DNA from: Cerioporus squamosus | Taxonomy: Eukaryota > Basidiomycota > Agaricomycetes > Polyporales > Polyporaceae | Direction of reading: 5' to 3' | Assembly (NCBI GenBank): GCA_022592435.1 | Contig: JABYQS010000029.1 | Coordinates: forward strand, 62,001-126,000 | Length of the DNA: 64,000 nt | In this document: piece by piece, positions 33,201-43,741 of the stretch | Layout: each line of letters starts with the position of its first letter | How positions within the stretch are numbered: the first letter of the stretch is position 1 | Made by a program: the position numbers and the translations under genes | The notes under the pieces: model-generated | Database searches by the model: none | The model's input: only the letters and a program-made list of their open reading frames with translations | What the model was told of the DNA's origin: nothing

Positions 33201-36200
33201 ATCTCGATAGCGATCTGCGTATGCGCGTCGCCTTCGAGTCCCGATTGCGCTTCGGGTCCTGTTGCTCTCTTGAACCTTGACTGCCTTCGATTGGTTGCCA
33301 CCTGGCAGGCGTCGGGTCTTCTCGGGTGCTGCTTAAGTCCTGGCGAGCGATTCAGTGCTGTCGTCCCTGGCGACCAAACGCCGCATCGCGCTGAGCTGCC
33401 ATAGGCTCTGTCCAGCGTACGCTGTCGGTATATCAGACTTCTTATCTGGTGAGCATCAGTTCCGTTTATCCTCTGTGCGTATTGCTCCGTGAAAGCTCAC
33501 CCTCGGCATACAGAGATCGAGCACTTTTACTGCGAACGAGAGTCGACCGTCTTTGAGTGGCACGTTTGCCATTCAAGCTCGACCATCACTTCGGAAGGCG
33601 AGGTTTCATCCCACCGACACTGTCGCATGCCACAGTCAATGAGATTGCGACTGTTGGTAACCGCCATCCGTCCGCCTGTCATGGCCACTTCATCTCTCCC
33701 GGCGGCTCGCGCACGAGAGAAGTCGGATGGCAGCAATCAGCAATCAAGGTTTCCCGCCTCGTGCCTTCGTCCGGCCACACCGTGGCATCGACCCTGCACA
33801 GTGCAGATTGCTCTGTCCCTCTTTCAGGCTGCTGGCTCGCATGGTGTCGTCGGAGTCTGTCTTCAGAATTGCTGCGATTGGCGACTCGGGAGATCTGTCA
33901 TCGTTGCGAGTACCCTCGGACTCCGAAGATGTCGTCTATCAAGAGGCTGCTGTGCGTACCCTGCATGCTCTGACGTCTCTGCGTACTGACTCGTCCTTTG
34001 ACGGTCTGCAGGAAGTGATTGAGCGCTGCGTGGTATCGAGCGCGATCTCACTGCCATCTATGCATGGCGTTGACGTGAGGAATGCACGGTTTACGTCCGT
34101 CTCGCAGCTGCGGTCTCAAGATCTCACCGTCGTGTAGCTCTTCTACCACCGCCTGCGCGTCCGCCACTGGCCTATCTCCTTCTCCCGGGCGTTCTTGCGC
34201 CCACTTGCACAGACGAAGCCGGAAGTAGTCGCGCTTTGTGCTGCCTGGGACGCAAGAACTCGCGCATCGTGGCCCCGCGCATGCAAGGTTCGCGAATCGC
34301 GAGACATGATTCAGATCAGACAGCTCGCGAGAACCTAGGGCATCCTGCAGTTGACAAGGGTACCAGTGATTCCTCTGGCCCTGTGCCCACTCTCCGAATC
34401 GCAAGGATCGTCTGTGCCACGTTGAGAGGGTGTACGGCATACGCTTCAGACTTCCTGCGCTGTATGCCTCCCGGTGGGTCTCGAGCGTTCAGGTGCGTTT
34501 TGTCTCGCTTGCTCACTTTCTTACTGACTCTTCTTTCCAGCAGCTTCTATGGCATGAGTGTGCATTGCAGGTGGGCGTCCGGAGAGCGACGGTTCTCCGT
34601 TGTGATTCGCCGTGCGGAGCGCAGGTACCACAGGTTCTATCGCCAGCTCCCGCGCGTCCCTCTGTTTCCTGCAGCCGGCTCAACCGCAAGCCTAGTCCCC
34701 GAGGATTTTTGGCTCTCTATGCAGGATTTTCTTCTAGCGCAGGATACGTAGTCCCAGTCCTGCTCGTCATCAAGCCCGATGCCGCGGCTCGCCCATGCGT
34801 CAGCACTCCTAGCGCGACCGCGAGACTCCTCGCTTCTTCCCAGTTCTACCACCGAGCTTCCTAGTCCCTCCAAGGCACCAGCACACATTCTCGCCGGATG
34901 CGCCACGCGATTGGTCCCCGCGCGAGGTTCTCAAGGACAGACGGGCACCCTCGCGCGCCTCGTGGGAGCCCCATCACACGGAACGCTCGCAGGCGCGCTC
35001 GGTCTTGCCTCTTTCTGCGAGGACGATCGCTGCACGGTGGGCACACTCGCGCAGTCGAGGCCTGCTCTCGCGTCTTCTGGCTATTCAGAAGCCCTCCAGG
35101 CTCCCTCTGGCGTCGCAGCCCTGTTCGAATCGTGAGTGACCCTTAGACTGGAGGCGCGACGCGAACTTATCGCTGCCGTGGGCTTAGCCTTTTGCAAACA
35201 CGCCTCCTGCGCTGAAGTGAAGCTAGTGGAACGTCCGCAGGCGATTGAGACCGGATTGGGGTGCTCTGCGCTGTTTGGGTTGACGGCAACGAGCTTGTGG
35301 TCTGCGCGTTGCGGATACGCGAACTGGTTCCGTCCTCCGACGACGGACGTTCTCGTAAGTCCTCCCGTCCGGCTTTCCATTCTCCATCATCCAACGGCGA
35401 ACTTGCCTTTGCATCGGCAGGCTCTGACATGGATTGGACGACAGCGCCCATCGCACAGTATCATGTACGTTAGTTCCTCTTGCTGGAGGTCTAAGGACAT
35501 GCCAGCATGACGCGGACACTGGAGACGGCAGGAGGAGCGCTCACCCGGTGGAAAGCGAATGCTCCGAGTCCGAGCGCATCTTCCGTCTCCGTCTTCTGTC
35601 CGCTGTGATGCGTCCTCGGAGAAGACAAGACACGCGGCGCCGTAACCGAACAGCTTCCGCTACGAGGGCACGTTCGGAGCTGAGGCACTCACACACCAAG
35701 CTCGCACTGCGCTGCAAGTTGGAGCCTGACCTTCGCATGCGCACCAGCTGCACACTTGGGATACCGAGGTATCTCCATCCTCGTCGTTTACCTTGGACCA
35801 TGTCACTGCGCAACTCTCGACTGAGCTGCTCTCGCTCTCAAGCTCATGCCGCCGGGCTTATCAGTGACGGCACCCACGACGCTGATACGCTCAACCACAT
35901 ATGTATCGACATGAGGTGAGCCTGAGATTGGCGAGATTTGACTGGGCTTCTGAGAGGAACCTGGCCATTGTATCGGTGACAGGGCGGGAGGAGGAAGGCT
36001 CGAAGCGGACGTTCCTGGCTATGATTTCAAGTCAGACTCGCACCATCTGATAGCGAGACAAGAAGCCGAAACTACGAACGTGAACATGAACGCGGCGAAT
36101 GGGTGCGCGCACTATTCACTCTCGAACGCAATCAGTGCCACTGACTGCGAAGTTCGAAGGGAAGGACCCCAGGCGGGCCGTGCTGGACCCGGGGTCGCAC

Positions 36201-38102
36201 AGACGGGAAGGCTCGGATGCGCGAGTTACGCTGTTCGCAGATGCATCATCGAACTCACGTATGTGCTGCGCACCCTCGGAAGTTCTGGGCACGATCGAGG
36301 CGCGATGACGAGCTCGACTCAATGAAGGTGAATTCATGAAGTCAACTCTGGCACAACTCTCGACGGCGGAACTCAGCCGGTCATCTATAGTGCCGACCGA
36401 GCCCGGTATGTGAAGGTTCGCTGTGTACGCAGGCTGCTTGGCCTGGTCACTGACGTCAGCTCTGGGCGCGCAGATCTGACGTCCGACGCTGCAGGAGATG
36501 AACTCTGGGCGGTGCTGCAGCTAGCGTGTCCGTGGCGTGCTGCATGATGTCGTGCGCCTCGCTCTGCGACTCGCGCTCTTGGATCACTAGAGTGCTCGGG
36601 CCACTGTCTCTCTGGGACGAGTGACAGAGACATGCGTGAGCACAGCAGACGGACTATCAGGTACGTTCCGGTTCCTCCTCTCCGTCAGCGCGCTCACGCT
36701 AATCACAGAGGCCCACTTTCCCTCCTCTCGCTCCGTAGGCTTAGGAATGCACCAGACGCATGAGCGGCCTGGGCTCTCGACGGCACGCTAGCCATTCAGA
36801 ATCCCAACCTGTCCTCTGCATCCGCCGAACCCTCGTCGAAGGATCAATCCTCCAGCTTCTTCTGCGTGGAACGGACTATATCATTATGGTCTTCGGTCCG
36901 AACTCCCCCTTCTCACCCCGCATTCGAATTCATCGCCGTCGTCGCATCCGAGCCGAGCCTCGTACCTGCGCCCGCCGCATTCGCAATCGCATCCACTTCG
37001 CGGACTCATCTTGGCTCTTCTTCTCGCACTAGGCTCTTCGTGGGTTGTGAACGCGCGCTCGGATTGGATGGGGCCGTCCCTCGGAGTCGGAACGGAGAGC
37101 AACATGTCCGCGATCCGCGATCGTCGTCATCATCGGCGAGCGACTCTACTGTATGCAGACCCACGGTCATCTCTCGCACACTAGACGAACGCTTCGTCCC
37201 TTCCCTGGGTCTGGACCACACGCTGGCTTCGCAAGGTTCTGGGGATGTGAGGAACGCATAGCAACAGGAGGATGTGGGTGATTGGCTCGGGGAAGGTGCG
37301 GAGGAGCGCTGTCCGCCCTGTGTCCCGCTCCGTGTGCCTATCCAGCCTCGCTGCGTGCTACTCCGTTGCATTCGGAATCGGCCCTTGGGTTCTCGGATGT
37401 TCAACAGCGTTGTCTGAGGTTGCCTTCTCCACGCCTCGACCGGTCGATGCCGCCCCCCTCGCAGGTCTTATCCGAATCGCGGGCAACATCCGGCGGCCGT
37501 CTGGACATGCGGGAATTTCGGGACGCAGAAGCCTACAACGAACCGCTCACAGCGAACAGCGAACAAAGGAGGGAGAAGACGAAGACATACTTACGCCGGG
37601 TTATCCGAATAGGTAGCGTGTCAAGGTCTGATGTGGTGGTGTGTGTGCGCCGGCGGTACCTGGACGTGGACATTCGGAGGCTCACCCGACTGGCACATTG
37701 TTCTGCACTGTTCGGGTACGCCGTCCGTTCTCGAGAGTCGGTGCGCATGCTGCTTTTTCGCTGATAGCGGGTCGGCACTCGCGCGGCGTTCGCTGGTGAG
37801 GTACGTCTATGCCTTGTCATGCGGCTGTGTTGGTCACCGTCGACCGGGTGGTTCACTTGCATTCAGGAAGGATAAAGAGCGGGAATGATTGGATAGTGGG
37901 TCGGATGCGACCATGTCGCATGTGGGCCGAGACCGCGCACAGTGAAGGCACGGCTTGGCTATACCTGAGCTGAGCTGCGGTCTTCGCGGGTTGAGCAACA
38001 CATCCAGGTGTTTCTGGAGCGTGCAGGCGGAGGCATGCATTGTGTAGTAAGTAGTACGGCCCATCCAATCCTCTCTCAAAGCTAAGGCTATCTTGTTATT
38101 TC
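30260..38102. other. 8-kb stretch without a recognisable gene
   Basis: Short coding-like pieces occur on the plus strand, for example MPTTEESREALWLALKPRRA from ATG 30455, EALPIPVRPGGEPVYAQPNW near 31940, SESVFRIAAIGDSGDLSS near 33845, and ALDGTLAIQNPNLSSASA near 36780. I could not connect them into a protein, and no transposase, reverse transcriptase or host domain was recognised. GC content and GT/AG density look like neighbouring genic DNA, so an undetected many-exon gene or a decayed one is possible. Confidence 0.45.
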
Positions 38103-38165
38103 AAGTCAGTGTCTCGTATACCCACGTTGCGCCATCTGATGCCGGCTGGCTTGCCCGTATCCCGA
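38103..38165 (+). repeat. Dispersed degenerate repeat, copy B
   Basis: This resembles 2823-2892 in the same orientation ('tcagtgtctcgtatacccac...tgcccgtatcccgac') with small indels. Confidence 0.45.
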
Positions 38166-38428
38166 CCTGCGAAGAGGTCCGACTCCCACAGACTCATTCA
38201 ACTGATCTACCCCTTCAGACTGGCCTCCACACACTTCCATGAAGACTCGTTGGTCGGTTCGCCGCAGTGTCAGGCAGGGTACTTATCGAATAATCAAGAG
38301 ATGTACATGGCCGCCCGGGCCGGGTCGTCAAGAAATCACGTTGTACGCAAATGCAATCCAGAACTTCAGATGCGTCGTCCAGGAAGGTGAGACGCGTTTC
38401 AGCAATCCATCATGATGTTTGAATCCAA

Positions 38429-40438
38429 CTAACAACATCCAAGGATGTGGTCAGAAAGGAGAAGGCTTGAGCCTCCTGAATGCAAGCTGGGTAATGAGCT
38501 CACGTCGCATCTGCGAAATGTGTGGTTAGTCAATATGCCCATATGCTGTTCAATCTGGTGCGTACTTTCGGACCACCTCGGCCAGCCTTCCTTTATGGAA
38601 CTCCGCTGGTCGAACGCGTTCGGGACATCCAGGAGCCAGTCCGACGCGAGCGCAATCGGTACCATGACCTCCCCAATAACGAGTTCGTCCACAAACTGTT
38701 GAAGGGCGAGAACGTCCGCCAACACAGCCAGCTCCAAGCGCGAGTCGTAGCCGACAACGAGCCGCCGCACCCGACGACTCCTGGAGCGTGCGCTGAGCAC
38801 GTACTCGAGTCGTTCCACGCTCGTTACGTTGCCCGGCAGGTTGACGCATAACGTGTCGAGCAGCGGACAGGCGGTCATGTCCATGTGTAAGGGGCTGAGC
38901 ACGTATCCGAGGCCGAGCCATTGGTGAGGAGCGAAGTACGGGTTGAGCGTGATACTCAGACCTCGAACTCTTGGGAACCACGAAAGCAGCAGAGGGAGTG
39001 AACTGATCATCTCGTACTCGGTGGGACCGAGGGCAAGCCATAGCTCCTCAATCTCGTCGAAAACGGGGGACGTCCGGAGCAATGTGTATAGCTGATTCCA
39101 GTCGGACCCCGACTTGATTGGCATGCAAATTGACACCGAACCTTGCTCGCCGGCGAGCTGCAGGAGGTTCCTGTCGGAGAAGTCCATGCGCAGTCTCCGA
39201 AACATCGTATGTCTGGGGAGCGTGGATAGGTACTCCGCTATAGCACCAGGACGCATGGGCGAGTAGTAGCGATGGCAGGAGGGGGGAGCGATGATCGCGG
39301 AGTCGATCGTGCAGACGGCAGGGATGATTGCAGGTTCACTGGAGGCATCGATGGCGAGGTACCGTAATTGACGAAGGTTGACGGATAACGGTGGATGAGT
39401 GTTACTGGAGAGTTGGGCGCGAGCGTGGATTCCGATGCGGCAGATGTACAGCTCCATCAGCAAGGGGCTCCCGGAGAGGAACTTGATTAGGTCGCCTAAA
39501 CCCCAAGGCTTGCCACCTTCCGCAGTTGTGATATAGAGTGGATGACACAGAGCGAACCGCGTGAGAAGCGGGAAGGAGTTTGTAGGAAGAAAATGCGCTC
39601 CGCCCAGGTAGAGGGACCTAAGCTTATTTCCGTTGCCCGCGAAAAGAGGTACCGACATGGAACTCCAGATCGACAAGATGCGCAAGCCGGATACCTCGAT
39701 CTTGCAGTGTATCAGCTCCTGGGCCGAGAACGTTAGCAGGAAGTCTAACATACTCCCTTGCACCTCCTCCCCGCGACTCCAGCCGACATGGATGTGGAGC
39801 TCGCGAATCTGTCCCTCGACTTTCCGACACCAGGCGTTCAGCTGTTGGGTGTAACAGGAAGCAATGTTGATGGCGAGAGGAGAGCGGAGGCTCCTGTTAA
39901 AGTGCTTGGTACTACCGCGATCGTGCACAGCCTGGAAACTGTTCCAGAGAGATCGGGTCCCGAGCGCGAGATCCCTCCAGCGCTTGCACACCGCCAGAAC
40001 CGGCTCGAGCGATTCCGCTTTGTACACCTTGAATGGCCAGCGAGCTGGGAAGTGGGCAAGCACCGGCACTTCGTCTCGGAGCAAGGAGAGAATATGCGTC
40101 AGGATCTCCGGAGGAAGGCGGTGAATGGGTACGACCGCATTGCAGAGCGCGTCGGAGATGCGTATCCCGTCGAGGAACATGGTCTTCAGGAAGCCTAGCT
40201 GGAACGCGTAACAAGCATGAGTTGCCTAACAACGATCGACCAGATGAGAGGCAAGTGGCCACCTGTTCCAACTGTCTGATACACAGCGCGTCAGCATGAG
40301 CGACCGGTCTGACCGTGCCATGAGTACGCACCTTGAAGTCCCTTCGGCGCGAGCATTGCGAAGTTCTTCAACGCCGCTCGAAATGAGTTGAGCCAGAGTT
40401 TCCAGGTAATCGAGAGACAAGTCCGAGGAACTCGACAT
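38429..40438 (-). CDS. F-box protein
   Basis: The main exon (38429-about 40190) contains an N-terminal F-box, IHRLPPEILTHILSLLRDE followed by VCKRWRDLALGTRSLWNSF, and then about 480 residues with Leu-rich segments typical of agaricomycete F-box proteins. An upstream exon from ATG 40438 encodes MSSSSDLSLDYLETLAQLIS and VEELRNARAEG, joined by an intron whose donor (GTGCGT or GTACTC near 40330) is unresolved. The expected role is a substrate receptor of an SCF ubiquitin ligase, with the F-box binding Skp1. The C-terminal 25 residues may be intron read-through, so the stop is uncertain. Such genes are highly expanded in these fungi and the target cannot be inferred. Confidence 0.8.
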
Positions 40439-40469
40439 ATCTACCCATCGACCGTCAATGAGTATATTT

Positions 40470-42330
40470 CAAGCGACACCGCACGACCTATACATACTGT
40501 GGTGGGGAGCGATCTTCACTTGTGGTGGTAGAGGAGAAGAAGGATGATCTACGGCAGCGTCGTCGTGGTTGAACTTTGAACGAAGCCAGATCAGGAACGC
40601 ACCTCGAGAGTAAACGTTGAGTAAACGATGTCCCTTCATTAGGTAGCCAGAGTCCCAAGTCCGTCGAGCAGCATGCACCCGCGATGCGGGCTGCGAAGGT
40701 GTATACTGTCAATTTCATTGTGCGGTATCCACTCACACCAACCTGAAGCAAGGGAAAGGGGGAACCATACGAAGAACATTACTACATGTAGGACATCGTG
40801 CATGAAAACGGAGGACAAGAAACCATAACTATTGGTATACGATTCATCGTATCCAAATGCCTCCCAGGATGCATTCCTCCCCGTATTCCACAGCATTCAC
40901 TCCGGGGGCTCTCAGTGACCTCCGAAAGCCTCGGTAAACGCATCGACCACCGCCCTAGGGGCCTCGGGACCGAAACTCAGCTCACCATTGCGGTAGCTCA
41001 GCGCCGCAAAGGTCTCCGCGCGAGCACACATCTTCTCCTCGACAGCCGCGACCGCCGCCTCCCTCTCCTCCACACCCAGCCCCTTCGCCACCGCATCCGC
41101 GAGCACCAGACCGAGCTCGAGCCCATCGAGCATCGCAAGATTCGCCCCTGCGCCTGCAAACTGGCTCATCAGGTGCGCCGCATCCCCAATGGTCGTGACC
41201 CCGGGCTTGTGCGTCCACCGATGGCCGACGGGCAGGTAGAACACCGGCCGGTGGTAGATAGCGTCGTTGTCGCACACCTCGATGAGCTTCCGCATCCACG
41301 GCGCCCAGTCCTTGTAGATCTCCAGCAGCACGCGCCGCGCCTCCTGCGGCTCGCGAGGGAGGACCCACTCGAGAGGCGCGCGGTGCAACGCGTACGTGCG
41401 GATTCGTCCGTCGCCGTTGCGCTGCGAGATCAACGTCTTCCCATCCTGCGCGGCGCAGCAGGTCCCGAGCCCGACGCCCTTCAGAATGTCCGCGTTCTCG
41501 GGCAGAGCAGCGACCGCAGGGGCGACAGATATCTCCGCTCCGGTGATGCCTTGGTAGATGGGCTGAGCGGGAGACACAAGCGGACGGACGCGCGACCGAG
41601 CTCCGTCAGCCCCGATGAGTATGTCGGTGACCACGACGACGCCGTTGGTGAACGTGAGCTCGTGCTGGCCGGTGCCTGCGTTGAGAGGACGCACGGCGGC
41701 AAGGGCATGACCCCACTTAACAGCGCTCTCGGGGATGGCAGCGAGCATGATGTCGCGGAGAACACGACGGTCGATCTCGGGGCGAGTCTTCGTCTCGTCC
41801 TTCACGTCGTCTTCGGTGCGGTGCAGGAGCGGGACGCCATCTTTGCCGCAGACAAAGATCTCCTGTGCGTCGAGGCGCGAGTTCGCCTTGAAAGCGTCGG
41901 CGAGACCGTTCTCGCGCAGCGCCCGCTGGCCCTCGTCCCAAGCGAGGTCGAGCATCCCGCCGAGGTACGCACGAGCGCTGCTGCTCGCCTCCCGTTCGTA
42001 GAGTGTGGCTGGGATGCCGCGGTTGAGGAGGGTAAGGAGGGCTACAAGTCCGCTGGGACCTCCGCCGATGATCGCGATGTTGGGGTACTTGGTGGGAGAG
42101 GAGGACATGATGTAGGTCGGTCTCTGGTGGGCTGTTTCGAAGGGAACGGGTACGTTGCATGGACCCAACATTCCTGGGCCTTTTAACGACAGCGTGTCCT
42201 CCCGATACCGTCGGTACCGCGTGAGCTGAATTTTGCAATCGCAGGGGGGCGAGGATCCTGGGGACTCACAACTGTCCCATGCATAGCCGCGCCATCAGAA
42301 GGCAAAGTGCATGTAGCCGCATGGCGACCC
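40470..42330 (-). repeat. Segmental inverted duplication, copy 1
   Basis: This block, the monooxygenase gene with about 220 bp upstream and 440 bp downstream, recurs in opposite orientation at 60110-61930. Similarity continues in both flanks, for example CGCTGTCGTTAAAAGGCCC upstream and TTCTTCTCTACCACCAC-like text downstream, so DNA was duplicated rather than a processed transcript. Confidence 0.85.
40912..42108 (-). CDS. TetX-like FAD-dependent monooxygenase, copy 1, 398 aa, intronless
   Basis: Start ATG 42108 (MSSSPTKYPN) is chosen because similarity with copy 2 and the Rossmann fold both begin there. The N-terminal dinucleotide-binding motif is IAIIGGGPSGL, followed by a glutamate-ending strand (TLYERE). 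The DG motif is DILIGADGARSRVR. The second FAD-contact block is IGDAAHLMSQFAGAGANLAM. These mark a class A flavoprotein monooxygenase (PHBH fold), and the GDAAHLM-FAG-GAN block most resembles TetX-type and related bacterial-like hydroxylases. It should hydroxylate an aromatic or polyketide-like substrate using NAD(P)H and O2 in the cytosol, but the substrate is unknown. No intron interrupts the gene, unusual in this window. It ends FGGH, five residues earlier than copy 2. Confidence 0.88.
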   Translation of the reverse strand: MSSSPTKYPNIAIIGGGPSGLVALLTLLNRGIPATLYEREASSSARAYLGGMLDLAWDEGQRALRENGLADAFKANSRLDAQEIFVCGKDGVPLLHRTEDDVKDETKTRPEIDRRVLRDIMLAAIPESAVKWGHALAAVRPLNAGTGQHELTFTNGVVVVTDILIGADGARSRVRPLVSPAQPIYQGITGAEISVAPAVAALPENADILKGVGLGTCCAAQDGKTLISQRNGDGRIRTYALHRAPLEWVLPREPQEARRVLLEIYKDWAPWMRKLIEVCDNDAIYHRPVFYLPVGHRWTHKPGVTTIGDAAHLMSQFAGAGANLAMLDGLELGLVLADAVAKGLGVEEREAAVAAVEEKMCARAETFAALSYRNGELSFGPEAPRAVVDAFTEAFGGH

Positions 42331-43741
42331 CGCAGTTGCATTCAGAAGTTTGACGACAAGAACCGAAGGGTAGAATACCTGCGCTGTTAACGCACGTCAG
42401 TCGATCGTAGCAATTGCGGTGCTGTAGATTGTCCTCACATACAATTCTTCCTCCGGAGATGTGGGCTGTGCGATATATCCACGCTCTGTGGCCCATGCTC
42501 AGTAGACCATCCGCAGGATCAGCCATCGACATAACGAGCTAGTATCACTCACAGGCCGGTCAGCACCGCGCAGTCGCGAAGAGAACTTGTCCGTTCAGCT
42601 CGGCCGATGCTCCAGCACTGAGTCAAGCGGCACTCGTGTAGGTGCGATCTGGGCGGATGTGACTTGAACGAAGCCCCGGCCCAGCCAAATGTAAGAGTAC
42701 TACCAAACCGCGTCGTCGCAGTCTCCATATCTCGGCTATGCTTCTGCCCGCCTACACGAGTGGAAAGGAAGGGGGAAGGACGAGGACGAAGAAGCGGGCT
42801 TGGAATTTGCGAACTGCTAGCGTGACGACAGTTTCGAGCAGAGCGACGTCCAGGAGGAAGTGCCACATTTGTTGCTGTGCGCAGCATTGGAGAGGGGGGC
42901 ATGACTGTCGGGAGTTGGAAGGCGACAGCTAGGCTGGCCAGCGGATACATCCATCCGGTCTTGCATATGACATCTCGAGGCCGCGACAAAGAGTGCATTC
43001 TTGCACAACACCTCCTGTAAAAAGCGGAGCCTGCACTCGGAAAGGAAGTGCGGAAGTGCACACCTTGTATTGGATACGCTATCAAGTAAACTCCTGCCTT
43101 TGACCATGCCACCGTCTATACCCCGCATGCACCCTCCAAAGAACTCTCAAGTACATCCGAGTGATCACCGATGTGTAGCATCAGAACAGATAGCTAGCCA
43201 GCAGTCGAGCGGAGTTTCAGAGGTATATGGCGGAGGTCTGTCGGGATGAAAACCAAAGACTTATTGAGTCTCAGAGTCGGAAGCCAGAGTACGGGCAGTC
43301 CAAATTTGGTAAACGAGACGCCATGTCCTACGACCTCAGCCGTGCCTCCACAAGTGCTCCTTAGTGGAGGGTAGCTTAGTCGAGACTGAGGCCGCGCAGC
43401 GCAAGTATCTAGGGATGCGAAGAGGTGCACGGTGACTCGATTGAAGTGTATCCACAATAAGTTGTAGTAATAAAAACATGAACATGACGAGGGGGAAAAA
43501 GCCATACGAGAGCCACCACCACCACCCATACCCATCAATTCATGTGCAAACATACATATATATGTAATCAAGATTCGATATCCAGCAAATGACCGTGAGG
43601 AGCACAACGCTAAAGCCATCCAGAGCATAAGAGCTAGAGTACAAGTGATGAAAATAAGACTTAAGTGCGAAGAAGTATGCTGCGGAAGATGTCCGAGAGC
43701 AAGAGCAAGAGCAAGAGCAAGAGCACGACCAGAGGCTTACA
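42331..43741. other. No gene recognised
   Basis: A 187-codon minus-strand frame (42549-43112) starts with a non-ATG codon and shows no domain, so I do not call it. A (GAGCAA)n tract lies at 43695-43727. AT content is raised around 43440-43680, consistent with 3'-flanking sequence of the next minus-strand gene. Confidence 0.5.

Noticed and set aside
40798..42186. 462-codon plus-strand frame opposite monooxygenase copy 1, and its counterpart at 60173-61033 minus
   Set aside because: Both are antisense to the conserved FAD enzyme. They resemble each other only because the genes are duplicated.
42549..43112. 187-codon minus-strand frame
   Set aside because: It starts at GTG, its composition is unremarkable, and neither domain nor splice continuity was seen.
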